A DNA stretch of 64,000 nt from positions 1,426,001 to 1,490,000 of the forward strand of contig PUFA01000287.1 of assembly GCA_003508835.1 (NCBI GenBank). The letters are read 5' to 3'. The notes under the pieces are model-generated. The model worked only from the letters and a program-made list of their open reading frames with translations, made no database searches and was not told the origin of the DNA. How positions within the stretch are numbered: the first letter of the stretch is position 1; the number at the start of each line of letters is the position of its first letter. This DNA is from Eonycteris spelaea. Taxonomy: Eukaryota > Chordata > Mammalia > Chiroptera > Pteropodidae. Positions 12,139-24,245 of this stretch are shown piece after piece. The translations under genes were made by a program, and so were the position numbers.

Positions 12139-13064
12139 AGAAATAAAAAACTAATCAAATAATCCAAAAGAAGATAGGGAAAGGGAAGTAGAGGAACAAA
12201 CAAGCAAGCAAAAGTCACAAACAGAAAACAGAAAGCAAGCAAAAGGCACAAAGAGAAAACAATAAATTCAAACCTCATAATTAATTACATTAAATATTAG
12301 TGACCTAAAACACTATGATTAAAAGGCAGAGATTGTCAGCATGGAGAGAAACAAGACTCTAATATATGCTGCTCATAAAAAAGTGCTTTGTACACAGCTA
12401 AGTTGAAAATAGGTGAATGGAAAAAGATATCCTATGTGCATAGTAAACATAAGGAAGCTGGAGTGAACAAGAGGATATTTCATTATGAGAAAAGGAACAA
12501 ATCATCAGGTAGACACAATTATGGGTATGAGCCTAATAACTTCGCAATACATGAAGCAAAAATGGACAGAATAAAGGGAAAATTAGACAATTCCACAGCC
12601 ATAGTACTGTATTTAAGACTCCTTTCTTAGGATTTAGTAACATATTTAGACTTTAAGAAAAAAGTAGGTATAGATTTTAACAACACTATCAACCCTTGTG
12701 ATCTAATTGAAATTTATATAAATGCCATTTCTAGAACTGTGAAACACACTTCTTTTCTAATGTGTAGTATATTCTTCAATACTGACTATATGTTTGGCCA
12801 TAAAACAAGTTTTTAACAAGTTAAAAAAAATGAAATCACATAAAGTATACTGTCTGAAACAATCAGAAATAAATCATTAGTACTAATCTTATTTCAGAAG
12901 AAATCACAAATATTTGGAATTTAAATAGAACTCTTTTAAATTATTATAGATCAAAGAACAAGAGAAGTTAGAAAATATTTTTAATTGAATAATGATAGCA
13001 CAACCTATCAAAGTCTGTGGAATGCAGCTAAAGCAGTGAGTAGAGAAAACCGTAGTTTTAAGTG

Positions 13065-13110
<46 letters not shown>

Positions 13111-13540
13111 AATCACCTTTCTAAGTTCTACCTCAAGAAGTTATAAAAGAGAAGAATACATTAAACAAAAAGTAAGCAAAGGGAAAGGAATAATAAAGAT
13201 AGGAGCAAAACTTTAAAAAAGCAGAAAATGGGGAATAGAGAAAATTAACCAAGTCAAATAGTAGTTCTTTGAAAAGATTAATTTCAACAAACTTTTAGAT
13301 AGACCAATCAAGAGAAAATACAGAGAGCATTAATCATCAATACCAGAAATGAAAGACAAGCTATCACTCAGAGTCTACAAACATTAAAAAGATAATTAAT
13401 GAAAGATCTCAAACTGTTTTTTAGAAACTTTGTATCTAGGAAGTCATAAATGGACAGAAATCTAATAATATTCAGCAGAAAAGATAAGAATTACTCTGTA
13501 GATCCTATGTTGAATGATAATATTTTTATTCTGCTATATG
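12139..13540 (+). pseudogene. L1M ORF2 remnant (endonuclease to early RT)
   Basis: This resumes the L1 broken at 11818. Landmarks in order are 'aaggcagagattgtcagcat' (ORF2 start zone), 'cctatgtgcatagtaaacat', 'gagcctaataacttcgcaat' (the APNN-like endonuclease segment), 'atatgtttggccataaaaca', 'ggaatgcagctaaagcagtg' and 'tagttctttgaaaagattaa'. These follow the ORF2 order from the endonuclease to the linker before reverse transcriptase. Stops and indels are frequent, and a (TA)n tract has expanded inside it at 13067-13107. It cannot encode a working protein. Confidence 0.75.
13067..13107. repeat. (TA)n microsatellite
   Basis: About twenty pure TA units sit inside the ORF2 remnant, where related L1 copies have a short 'gcctatattag' word, suggesting expansion from that seed. 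Confidence 0.95.
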
Positions 13541-14540
13541 CTTAAAACTTAAACAAACCAAGAAACTCAATTATAAAGGTATTTAAACCATAAGATCTAG
13601 ATTTTAAGAGAACGAGAACATTTTAATTTTTAATTTTTTAGGTGAGCAAGTCATGAAGGAATAAAATTAAGATTTTTCTTTCTCTTTTTCTTTTTTAAAA
13701 TATGTAGTCTATGGGAAATCAATAAGACCAGGCTTATCTTGTACACTTTCACCCACTATAAAGTTCAAAAGAAGTTCACGGGAGAATTGCAATGTAAGTG
13801 TACACTAAACACATCCTGTAACAAAAACTTTCATTGCAGAAGGGAGTTGTGATGTTCACAAAACTTCTCTGGGTATATATATGTCAAGTTTTAAAGCATG
13901 GGGAAAATATTCTTGAAAAAATCAATCATATAATAATTACCCAAATAATCAGTCAAATAACTATGGTTCTATATGCAGTTATTACCAAATGAAGAATAAT
14001 TTTGGAGTACTAGAGTTATATCCATTGCTTTAATTAATTTGGCACTATACTATAAAGAAAATATATGAAAATATCTATTGAAAAATACAAATTTATATTT
14101 AGTAGTGTCCAATATGAGAAAATAAAAATCACTATTCTTATTCTTGTGAGGCCCAAATGGCTTTACTCTTATGATATTTCAAAATTTCCTAAAACAAAAG
14201 TATAGTAGATCTTTCTTTTTGTTTGTTTTTGCTTTTGTTTTGTGGGAGCTTGGCTTTTATTCCATAGTTGCTGTATTTACTCCTTATTATCATTAAAAAC
14301 AGGAACTGTTTGGTACATATAATATTCTTAAAGAAAAAAATATTTGGTAAGTGGATTTGGACATCAATTAATATGGCTGAGTGAGCAACTACAAAATCAT
14401 TCCTTTTTTGCTCTCAAAGATAGAAATTTGAATGAAATACATTTCTTAAATATTAAAATATACTTAATATTTTATTAATATACAAATTAAATATGAAATG
14501 CATGGAATATATTAAAAATAAATAGTACTGATTTAAAGAG
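13541..14540. other. Unassigned AT-rich DNA between L1 pieces
   Basis: Composition is like the flanking L1 but I cannot follow ORF2 order through it. There is no gene. Poly-A/T patches are common. Confidence 0.4.
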
Positions 14541-14995
14541 ACAGAAGGAATTTTTTATGCTCCAGGAATATTAAAGAGGCTACAGTGGAGACTGAAGCCC
14601 TGGGGCCTGCAGAAAAGAGTGAAACAGATGCAAAAAATGGGTTCAAGTACTAGGAGGCCACCAAAGAAATGGCTGATGGCCAAATCCCTCTGTGACAAAA
14701 GACCAGAATTGAAGCTGGGTGCAGGATCACTTTCCTAACACTGAAGTGGCCTGAATTAACTTTTCTGAAATGCTAGGACATGACCACAGTTTACCACTTC
14801 CCTGCGAGCTTGAAGAAGACAGTGGCAGACATGAGAACATCTTAGCCAAGATGATATTGGGGAATGCTGTCCTAACTAGTTTTGCTGCTGTGAATAAAGC
14901 CTACAACCCTCTAACTAAGGAGTGGTTTGCCTCTGTTCAACCTGAAGGGTCTTACTGAGGCAACTGAATCTCAATAAAATTTTAAAAAAATATAT
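14541..14995 (+). pseudogene. Possible processed retrocopy of unknown origin
   Basis: This block differs from its AT-rich surroundings by a more even base composition. It ends with 'ctcaataaaattttaaaaaa' at about 14969-14990, that is an AATAAA signal followed closely by an A-rich run. That layout fits a processed pseudogene or another polyadenylated retroposon. The only frame of note (62 codons from 14770) contains no domain I recognise, and the upstream part has stops in every frame. An LTR 3' end is an alternative. I cannot name a parent gene. Confidence 0.28.
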
Positions 14996-14999
14996 GAGA

Positions 15000-16905
15000 T
15001 GAACAGTGGATTGTAATTACAGTTGAAGAGGAAATTACCTAACAAGATGACAGACTGAAGAACAGCATAGAGAAGTAAAAAGGTAAAAAAAAATATGGAT
15101 GATGAATTAAGACAGATGGTAGATAGATTGAAAAGTCTAACATATTTAATAGAAAAATCCAGGAAAACATATAAAAGTGAATTATGGCAAAAAGAAAATA
15201 TCTGAAGAGATAAATTCTGAAAATTATCCATAATTGAAAAAAGATTTGAGTTGTTTGTAGCAATCCACTGGCTCAAGTAAATAAGAAAAAAAAGCAAAGG
15301 GAACTCATGGTAAATAAGAAATGAAGGAAAAATGGTAGAGATGAGTCCAAACATTCAGTAATCAAAAATAATACAAATAGGTTAAACTCTCTCATTAAAA
15401 GATTTTCAAATTTATAAGTAACAAATTCAGCTTTATGGAGCAAAAGACACCATAGAATAGTTCAAAATAAAAGTTAAAAAAAAAAAAAAGAAGATGTAAC
15501 AGGGAAAGGACTAATCCACCAAGAAACCATTATAATACTGAATAACTGAGCCACAAAATATGTAAAGCAAACACTGAGAAAAATCACAAAGAGAAATAAA
15601 TAAATCAACAATAATTATATAATATTTTAACACACATTTCTTGGAAAATAAAGGGCTAAGCAGACAAAAAATATAGTCCAAATATATTACTTTGTATATC
15701 ACTATAACAATCTAGGTGTAATACATATATAAACTCTGCGCCCAAAGAAATAGATACACATTCTTCTCAAGGAGATCTGAAACATTTATAAAAATTGATC
15801 AGAACTCTGTGCCAAAAGGAAGACTCAACAAATTGCAAACATTCAAGATTTTCAAAGCTGCATTTCCTGATAAACAATACAATAAAATTAGTTATCAATT
15901 TTAAAGCCGATGTTCAGAATTCCAATAATTAAGTCATGAAATATTTAGAGGTGAACAATAACAAAAAATGCATATTAATTAATTATGGGATGTGCATAAA
16001 GCATCCCATACATAAATTGAAAATTTTTAGATAAATGTACTTATTAGAAAATAAGAAACCTTGAAAAAAAATAATGTATGTGTTCAACTTAAGGAATTGG
16101 AAGAAAATTAAGATCTAAACCTAAATAAATTATAATAAAATAATTAGAAAATTAAAAGCAAAAATTTTCTTAATAAAAATATGACTACTAAAGTAGTCAA
16201 CATAATAAAAGCTAGTTCTTTGAAAAGACATAAAATAGACTTCTGTAAAGACTGATCTAGAAAAATGAGAAATTACAATGAACAATAATGTAACAGAACT
16301 ACAAATATGATAGACAAAATTATGTGTATTATAAACAAATTAATGCTAATGTTTTTTGTAAACTTAAATGTAAATGATTTAGGAAAATGTAAATTATCAA
16401 AATTGATTCAAAAAGTGGAAAACCATAAAAAAAAACTCTTTGACTTAAAAAGTCTTTCTTATAACACTATACTCTCAGCAGATAATTTTATGGATGAGTT
16501 TTATTAAGCATGCAAGAAAATGATTAGTCCTCTTTTATAAGATTCTTTCAGAAAAATAAACAATAAATAAGAAAGCTCTCCATCTCTGAACCAGTTATTA
16601 AAACTAACAAGATAGTTCAGAAGGTACTGGCTATAAGATCAATTTAAAAAATTCATAAGCACTTCTACCAATCAAATACATAACAAGAAAGAAAAAAAAA
16701 AACCCTATTTTCCAATCGCAAGGAAAAAAAGTTAATGAATCTACCAAAAGATGTGTAAGAGTGTTCTGAAATATTTTTAATTGTTTAAATTGAACTATAT
16801 AAAATTCCCTCTTTATAAGTCAAAATCTCCAAATATGGATAACTTCATTTGGCTCAATCTAATACATTAATGAAAATAGAAGACCTAAATAAATAGAGTG
16901 GGATA
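15000..16905 (+). pseudogene. Degenerate L1 ORF1/ORF2 remnant
   Basis: Plus-strand L1 text runs through here in ORF2 order. It begins with A-rich ORF1-like coiled-coil wording (15000-15340). Next come 'aataggttaaactctctcat' near 15377, 'acattcttctcaaggagatc' near 15757 and 'cagttatcaattttaaagcc'-like wording near 15890. 'aagctagttctttgaaaaga' lies near 16208, and 'ctggctataagatcaattta' near 16627. The last corresponds to the reverse-transcriptase zone. Stops occur every few dozen codons. The copy is cut at about 16905 by an LTR and resumes at about 17650. Shadow frames on the minus strand (up to 127 codons) are low-complexity antisense of A-rich L1. Confidence 0.65.
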
Positions 16906-16911
16906 GTTTTG

Positions 16912-17640
16912 GTACCGTCCATCAGGTGCCTTGTGTTGTAGAAGTCAGGAGTCTGGTCCTTGGATTCTCCGTGAAAGATTTGTGTGGAGGGTCCAAAGCT
17001 CAGAGAAGAAAGAATGGATGAAAATAGTAAACAGAAAGGATTTTATTAAGTAGTGCAAGCAAAATAAAGCACATTTGGAAGAAAGTCTGAGCGGGGCAGC
17101 TCGATAAAAAATTGAGTGTGCTGAGTAATTGGGGTTTTCATGGGCCATAGAGTTTCTTTGTTCTCTTTGTCCCTTCAACCTTGAAGGCACAAATTCCCTG
17201 CTCTTTCCCTCAGATCCTCCTGCTTTCTGGCTGGGGCATCTGTAGTGTCTGCCAGTAGATGGGAAATCATTACACCTGCACTCTGAAGATATTGAGGGTA
17301 GGTGCATGCTCAGTAAACTAATTTTTGCCCACACCGACTGAGTGCCCCCAGAGGAAAGTCATGTTAATGGTCATCTGTGCTAACTGACAGGGTTGAGGGG
17401 AGAGCAAAGGGGTAGGTGAAGAAGGTGTCAGGTGCTACCAAGTGTCTTGCCTGCCTATCTGGCTTCTGACCTTGGGGTAACAAGGGAGGTTCCAGAACCT
17501 GTCAGATATCTTGTTGTGTACATTCTTCTGCCAAGGTGGTTTTGGGGCCTCGTTAACTCTTCATTGTCCTTCTCTCTCCGGCTAATATCTACCTACCCTG
17601 TCAGTTTGTTTACGATACAAAGACTTGATACAAAAAGATA
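16912..17640 (-). mobile_element. Probable ERV LTR inserted in the L1
   Basis: A GC-richer block interrupts L1 ORF2. On the minus strand there is an AATAAA at about 17041-17046 ('cttaataaaatcc'). It is followed by a pyrimidine-rich 'ctttcttctctgagc' patch and a terminal 'cacctgatggacggtacca' word, consistent with R/U5. The plus-strand left edge begins 'tggtaccg', giving a CA end on the minus strand. No internal retroviral genes are seen, so it is a solo LTR. The distal edge (about 17610-17650) is uncertain. Confidence 0.55.
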
Positions 17641-17649
17641 CATATTCAC

Positions 17650-18440
17650 AAACTGATTTACTAATCCCAATGCATATCATTCCAGAAAATGGGCTTAGCA
17701 TTTTATTTCATATCTGATTCTAAAATCCATATGGAATAGTAAATTCGAAGGATAAACAAGATAAATTTTGAGCAAAAAGAACAAGCAGGGAGAGGGGCGT
17801 TGTCCTGCCAGATATCAAAACGCATCTAGTGATGCATAAACAAACAAATCAAAAAAAGAGATCAGAAAGGTTCAGAAACAGACCCAATCATTATATAAAA
17901 AACTTTGAATATAATAGAAGTGGTATTAAAAATCAATTGGAAAGGTACATCATTCAATTGATGGCATTTGGGACAACTAGATTTTCATTATGAAACAAAA
18001 ATACACCAAATTTAAAATAATAATTTCCATAAGGATTTGAAAATCTCACTGTGAAAATATTTTAACTATTAAAACAGCAACAACAAAAATTTATAAACTT
18101 GAGATAGGGAGGGTTTCTTAAGACATAAATTCAAAAGAGAAAATATTTAAAACCTTTTTCTGTATAAAAAATTACAACGATCTACATGAGAGACTTCATT
18201 TGAAATTAAGCAATAAGAAAACAGAATGAAGGCATATGTTCACCTCTACTACCTCTCTAAATCTCACTAAACAACATTTTAAGGATAAAAAAATGGAGAA
18301 ATCCCACAAGAACAAAGAAAGAAGGAAAGGACACAATAGTTTCAGTATTATAGAAAGGCTCAGGAGTTGGTAGCCTGAATACGGAAAGCAGGAGAAAATT
18401 GAGGCCAAAAAAGTAAGACCAATTGAAAGTCTCTTTAAGG
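17650..18440 (+). pseudogene. L1 ORF2 C-terminal remnant (continuation)
   Basis: Text such as 'tctaaaatccatatggaata', 'gccagatatcaaaacgcatc' and 'cagaaacagacccaatcatt' is the ORF2 region downstream of the reverse-transcriptase catalytic zone, in the same strand and phase of progress as the L1 before the LTR at 16912. It decays toward 18440. Confidence 0.65.
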
Positions 18441-19990
18441 AGAAAATAGATATTCATAATCCATTCCCCGTTAGTAGCCTAGAGAAGGCTCTTTCCTCAC
18501 CCTGAGGAAGACTAGGGGATTGGCCTTTGGAGAAGGAGCACCAAGACTCTGGACTAGGGGGTATACGGTCGGGAAGGGAAAAGGTACAATTACTGGAAAC
18601 AGAAATAAGGAAAAGTTCATATTCTGAGATGTGAGTGTCCTCTTCCCTCCCTTTCCTCCTGTGGCCAGGTTTATATCTTCAAAAGCAGAAACTGGAAGAT
18701 TCTTCCTAGAAGTTCTGATTTACTAAGAGCAAAAGATCTAAAGATACTGACAGTGGTGTGCCATGGAATGAAACAGCTTAGCCAGATCATCTATAGACAC
18801 ATCAATTTAATCCAAAGGCTACAATCAGCATTTTCACTGTCCCACTCTTTAAATATGACCTGATCCAATCACTACCATCTGAGGAAAGTTTCCAACATTA
18901 AAAAGAGAAAATTTCCCCTATGATCTCACCAAAAAATTACTAACAAAAAACTAGAAAAGAAAATTAAGTAGAGACGATTGGAGAAGAAATGTTTTTAAAA
19001 AAAAAGTAGTAAAATGTTGCAGCCATGAAACAGAATAATAAGGAACTTAATTTTAATAAAGAATATTTGGAAAATAAAAAAAGAAATACTTGGAAATAAA
19101 AACACACATATATATATGATAAGAATAATGAAAAGTCGAATAGAAGGTTTGGAAAATAAGGAAGATAAAATCTATAACAACAGAAAATATATAAAAAGAT
19201 GAAAAATATGACAAAGAATAAAATTAGAGGCCAATCCAGAAGATCTAACACATGAATAATAGTGGCTCCTGAAATAAAAGGAAAGAGAGTGGAGGAGGAG
19301 AAAATTAATTATTATAATAAAAAAACTTCCTCCAGACCCAGAAGGCATGTATCCTCGGACTGACGGAACCCATCTAGTGCCCACCATAATGGAAGAATGA
19401 AGATGCACAGCAGGACACATCATCACAAAATTTCAGCACTGGGCTGAAAAAGAAATTTTAAGTTGCCCAAAGAGGAAAGACAAAAACAAAAACAAATACA
19501 CACAAAGATCACATAAAAGATAAAGAGCGATATCGGAAACTTTTTTTAATGCAACTTTTTTAGCATTTTGAGGTAAATTATTTCTAAACTAGCATCTACG
19601 CTAAACAAAACATTCAAACAAGGAGAGATGAGAATGGAGCATATTCAGACATGTAAAGATCTCAAACACTTTACCTCCCTTCTATAGACACAGTTGGGGA
19701 GTACGCTCTAAGGAAGTGAGAAAATAAAAACAAGTGAAATCTTTGTGACCCGTGAAACAAGAAACCCAGCAGAGAGAGAGATGTAGGGAGATCCTGGGGT
19801 GAAAATGTGCAGAAGACTTAAGGAGGACAGAGGCCAGAACAAAAGACAGCTAACTGCAGGAAGAATAGCTCCAGGAAGAAGTTGGTCAGGCATCTGGGGA
19901 TGCCTGTGTATAGGTGGTAGTGAATCTGCTAAACTGTGTGTGATCATTTAGGGAGCGGGTATAGGGAAATAAGAGAAGAAAATGAGTCCC
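18440..19990 (+). mobile_element. HAL1-like (ORF1-only L1 relative) fossil
   Basis: The first part has 'caggtttatatcttcaaaag', 'ctggaagattcttcctagaa' and 'gttctgatttactaagagca', then 'agtggtgtgccatggaatg', which I recognise as the leader of HAL1-type elements. Next comes an A-rich coiled-coil-like stretch. Then 'gcatattcagacatgtaaag' and 'cttcctccagacccagaagg' words follow near the end of ORF1. HAL1 elements carry L1 ORF1 without ORF2. The reading frame is broken many times. Recognition is by memory and approximate. Confidence 0.5.
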
Positions 19991-20720
19991 GGGCAGTGGG
20001 TTGTTTAGAGGTTGGGGAGGCACGGGAAGAGCACCAGCGAAGCAAGGAGACAGTAGGTGAAACAAGAAAGTGTCATTTCGAAGGCCAAGTGAGGAAGGTA
20101 TTCAAGTAGCAACAAATGAGCAAAGTCTGTAAAATTATTCAAATGGATTAAGTAAAATGAGGCCTGCAGACTGCTGGCTGGATCCAGCAACAGGGCGCGG
20201 CCACTGATGAGAGCTGCGTGGTCGGAGTGGCGAGAATGGAAACCTACAGGAGAAACTCAAGGAGAGGAATCGCAGACACCTGTGTCTGCACAGCTGAGAC
20301 GCTGTAAAGGAGGATGGAGGGGCCAGACGGGAGCAGGGGGAAGGGTTGTGCCTCAGACGACCCTGGTTTGAAGATAGAAATGTTTGAGCACATTTGTATG
20401 CCATTAGGAACAATCCAATAGAGAGGGGAAATTTGATTACACAGGAAAGACAAAGGGATAATTGCTGGAGTGAGGTCCTTGATGAAGCAAGAATGGGTGG
20501 ATCCAATGCTCAAGATGAGGGTTGGCCTTAGGAACACAAAGATCCATCCATAGTGACAGAAAGGAAAGCCTGGTATGTGAATTTGAATACTCTTTAGGGA
20601 CACATTTGAGTATACAAAGCTAGTAAGCATCAACTCAGAAACATACATCAAATTCATAACGGGGGATCTGGAACGTGGATGGGGCTGGTGTAAGGGTAGC
20701 GCCAAAAGGATTTCACTTTC
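19991..20720 (+). repeat. Diverged repeat-like block, family not named
   Basis: This is a purine-rich plus strand with 'gaggatggaggggccagacg', 'gtgaggtccttgatgaagca' and 'gatccatccatagtgacaga' words. I associate this order with an old interspersed repeat but cannot place the family. Minus-strand frames of 123 and 153 codons overlap each other in different phases across it. They lack domains and are read as chance, because the purine-rich strand removes stops from the complement. Confidence 0.35.
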
Positions 20721-22325
20721 TTTGCAATGTTTTATTTTATTTTTAAAAGATGAAGCAAATATTAGAAATTTAAAGTATTTTTCTGTTTCTATTTATTACC
20801 AAGGTTTCAGATGGCATATCAAACACTTATTCAACTTTTCTTCTAAAGCCTAACAACTTTGAGTCTCGAAATTTTATGCTACAGTATTTTTAGATGTTAA
20901 TATCCAAGTATATACTTAAGTTGCCTGTGGATCTTTACACTATAATTAGGAATCAAAGAGTATTTTAAGAGAAGTAGAAGCAAATTGTATTTCAGTGCAG
21001 ATGGAAGGAAGGGCATATAACCAAGAAAAAAGACAATTGTGGCATCAACTTTAAGAATAATGTCAGGAGAGCTAAAGAACCCCAGCTCTCAAAGGACACT
21101 GACAATAACAAAGCATTTGTTTTTGAGACATGTCAAAACTAAGAGAACAAGGAAATACATCTATTACCTGGGGGACACGGAGAAGGACTCTTGGTGCAAC
21201 TGTTTATTTATGTGCTTGTACCTTATCTTCTTCCATAAAGGCTCTGAGGTTACTTACAAAGACACTTGAAGTAAAGCAAGATCTTTTAAAAGGTGAAAAA
21301 ATAAAGGGAAATAAAGATTAGAAAAATAAAATGGAGCCAGGTATACAGAAAGTATCAAAATACATGACCTGTGATTCTATTCATTTTGCTAAAAATGGAT
21401 CTCAAATAATCTTCTAAGTGACAAGCATATCAGTTACTCAGTTCTCAGAATCTATGAGCTAAAAGGCAGACCTTTTGGTTTGAAAGGCAGCTATCCTTCC
21501 TACTCAATCTTCTGAAGCTGGAGAAAAATTTCTGCAGTGCATCTTCTAAATGATAGCATTGAGGGCTTTCAAGGTAAGTGCAAAATTAAAATGGCATCCC
21601 AGATTTTTCTTTTCATGGTATCTAACAAAATGAGTGAAATATAGTAAAAACGAACACTAAAATTCTCCAATAGTATCCTAACAAGGAATGGGGGTAAACA
21701 ATGCAATAAATTTTAAAACTTGGCAGCTAAGGAAAGATACAGATTTTAAAGTGGAGTACAGAACAGCAGTAGAGCTAGGTTCCTAACTTTCCATTTTTCT
21801 GGATGGCACACTGATATGTTAGGAAAATCCTGAGATTACTCACAAATACTTACCTCATCTGGAGAAAAGCAGAATGAGAGTATATCCTTATTTTTTTGTT
21901 TTCTTGAATGAGGAGGAATCGTGGAAGTAATAATTGAAAAGAAACAGATGAAAGTGTAAGAGCTGACTCTCTGTAAGGTCCAGAAAGGCATTGGGTCTCC
22001 ACAAAATGAAAAGATTGAGGATATTCTCCTTGGGAATCAAATACATCCCCAAATTAAGTGAAAACACATATAGGGCTTCTAACAATCTCATAGAAGAATG
22101 CAGACCATAGTTTCTCTTCTGCCCACCATTTCCTCAGGCTTAGAAAAATACAATATAGTATGTTAAGTTTGTAACTAGGTTGGAAGTAGGAAACATTTTA
22201 GTTGGGTTTAGTGGGAAGAGAGACAAGAGCAATAGAACACTTAGAATCACTCTAAAATGAACTGGACAAAAAGCAATAGAAAAGCAAATATGCAAAATTG
22301 CTACATCATTTGCTAAAATTAACAA
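20721..22325. other. Unassigned non-coding DNA
   Basis: No gene, RNA or clear repeat. Composition is AT-rich, and the frames are short. Confidence 0.45.
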
Positions 22326-22329
22326 AACT

Positions 22330-22873
22330 CAAAACACATGATACAAAGAAAAAATTATCTAGAAGAATTAAATCAAGGAAAAGAGGAAATATAACACAAT
22401 TGCTTCATGCTGTAGAATAATTTAATGAAAACATTAGTAAGCTGAAAAACAAGGATGTTAAAACACCTGCATGAGATAATGAAAAGATTGCAAACTACGG
22501 AAATAGAGTATTAAAATGGCTAATAAATGAAATTAAAACACCAAGGAAGAGAACAGGCTCCATTAAAATTAAGTTCTGAAAATTAGAGAAAAGATTGAGA
22601 TTATCACAATAAGTTAAGATAAAAAATACAGACTAAAGCGAGTAGAAAGAAGCTAGTTGATTTAGAGTACAGGAGGGTTCTACATAAAGATCACTGATAA
22701 CCTTGAAGTAGAGAAGCCAAAAAATGGAACAAAAAGATAAAATGCAGGAGAACTGCCACAAATGAAAACTTTTCAGATTGAAAGATTATTAGATTCTGGA
22801 AAATTTTGATAGAGAATCTCCAACAATGATACACATTTAGTAGAGAAGCTATTGAACTTTGAGAAGAAAGAAG

Positions 22874-22950
<77 letters not shown>

Positions 22951-23460
22951 ACCCTATAAGGGGAAATGACTCAAGCTGGCCTTAGACTATTCCACAGTGA
23001 AGACAGTGGAACAGTCTATACTAAGTCATGTGGAAAGTGGTGTCACCAAAGAGTGTCATATCAAGTGAAGATGTCATTCAAATATAGAGGACACAGGCAG
23101 GCCTTCTCAGGAGAAAAGCTCATAGTATAGTATAGGGGAGCTTTTCTGGAAAAAAACAACTCGACAAGAAATCCAGACAATGAAAAGACTGAAAATGAAG
23201 AACTCAGGAATAGAAAGACCATGGGGGTCAGAGGTTGGTAATGAGCACTGAATTTGTTTAATTGTTGAGTGATTACTAAATCACTATGAGAATTACTTTT
23301 TATGAACAAAATGTAAATATTATCAACCTGAACAATATTAAATAAGAATATACAAACAAAATTTGGGAGAGGGGCAGGGATATGGAAGTATAGAGTATTG
23401 GAGGAATAGATGGATTGCATACCATTCAGGTAATCCATTACAAATCTTATGTCTCTCAAC
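22330..23460 (+). mobile_element. Possible HAL1/L1 ORF1-like fossil with (GA)n insertion
   Basis: The A-rich strand with alternating AAG/GAA codon-like words (22330-22860) and 'gtcattcaaatatagaggac' followed by 'caggcaggccttctcaggag' near 23070 resembles the coiled coil and C-terminal part of HAL1/L1 ORF1. A (GA)n tract divides it. Weak call. Confidence 0.35.
22877..22948. repeat. (GA)n microsatellite, 36 uninterrupted units
   Basis: 72 bp of perfect GA dinucleotide repeat, preceded by GA-rich imperfect sequence from about 22860. A long pure homopurine/homopyrimidine tract of this kind is usually length-polymorphic and can adopt triplex structure. Confidence 0.97.
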
Positions 23461-23540
23461 TAAAGTTTTGAAAAGAATTGGGTGGCATCAACTGTGAGAC
23501 TTTATTCCTTGACAAATAGCTGGAAATCAAGTTCAAAAGT

Positions 23541-23640
23541 ACAGATCCATTAGCTTTTGGGTTAGTAAAGCTAACAGATCCATATGCTTTTAGAGTTGGA
23601 AAGGCTAACCGATCCATAAGCTTTAAAGTTAGCATGGCTA
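23541..23640 (+). repeat. Three-copy 33-34 bp tandem array
   Basis: Units are 23541-23573, 23574-23607 and 23608-23640. Each starts with ACAGATCCAT or ACCGATCCAT, has a GCTTT core and a GTTAG/GTTGG word, and ends in GGCTA or AGCTA. The copies differ from each other at several positions, so the duplication is not recent. No known repeat family is recognised. Confidence 0.85.
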
Positions 23641-24069
23641 ATCTGAGTTAGTCAATCTCCAGAAGAAGGCACACCACTTACCTCCTGTTTTTACTTTCAA
23701 GGGAAGAAAGAGGAACTCAAAAAGAACAGAAAATATATAGCAAAGAAACTGTTGCCCAGTATAACTGAGGAGTCATAGAAAGGGGGTTGGTCACTTAAAA
23801 GAAGCATTCCCATTTCTAGAGTCAGATGAAGAACAACCTAGAGCCAAGAAAGAACCACAGATATGCCTTCAGCCATTCCAGCTCTCATAGCAAAATCATG
23901 GAGAATGAGGAAGAGCCAAAACACCAAGGAGGGAGAAATGTTATCCTAATTTGTAAAAGATGCAGTGATTGACCTGAGAATATAGACTAACAAGATTGAG
24001 GTCTGGAAAAATTCTTGAAGAGACTGTCACATGAACAAACTTTCAGGAGAAAGAAAGCTAATTTTTAAT

Positions 24070-24245
24070 AATAATTTACATATTTATGTAATTTGATCCC
24101 CATCACAATGTGTGAGGTAGTCATTTGTTTCTACCACAATATAGACAAGGAAATTCAGTGTCAGAGAAATTAGTACTTGTTCAAGGTCTCCCAGCTAGTA
24201 GATGCTGAAACTAGGATTTGAACCCTGGACTATACTTGCTGCCTC
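24070..24245 (-). repeat. MIR SINE
   Basis: Antisense MIR landmarks in order are 'ccccatcacaatgtgtgagg', then 'caaggaaattcagtgtcaga', 'ttcaaggtctcccagctagt' and 'aggatttgaaccctggac'. The last is the complement of the tRNA-related B-box zone. Good order and spacing. Confidence 0.85.

Noticed and set aside
14971..15354. 127-codon minus-strand frame with a hydrophobic, membrane-like composition.
   Set aside because: It is the antisense of A-rich L1 sequence, which gives F/L/I/Y-rich artefacts.
20244..20705. 153- and 123-codon minus-strand frames overlapping in different phases.
   Set aside because: The plus strand is purine-rich here, which removes stops from the complement in more than one frame. 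No domain is seen.
23541..23640. CRISPR-like regular repeats.
   Set aside because: There are only three adjoining units without unique spacers, in mammalian DNA; this is a tandem array.
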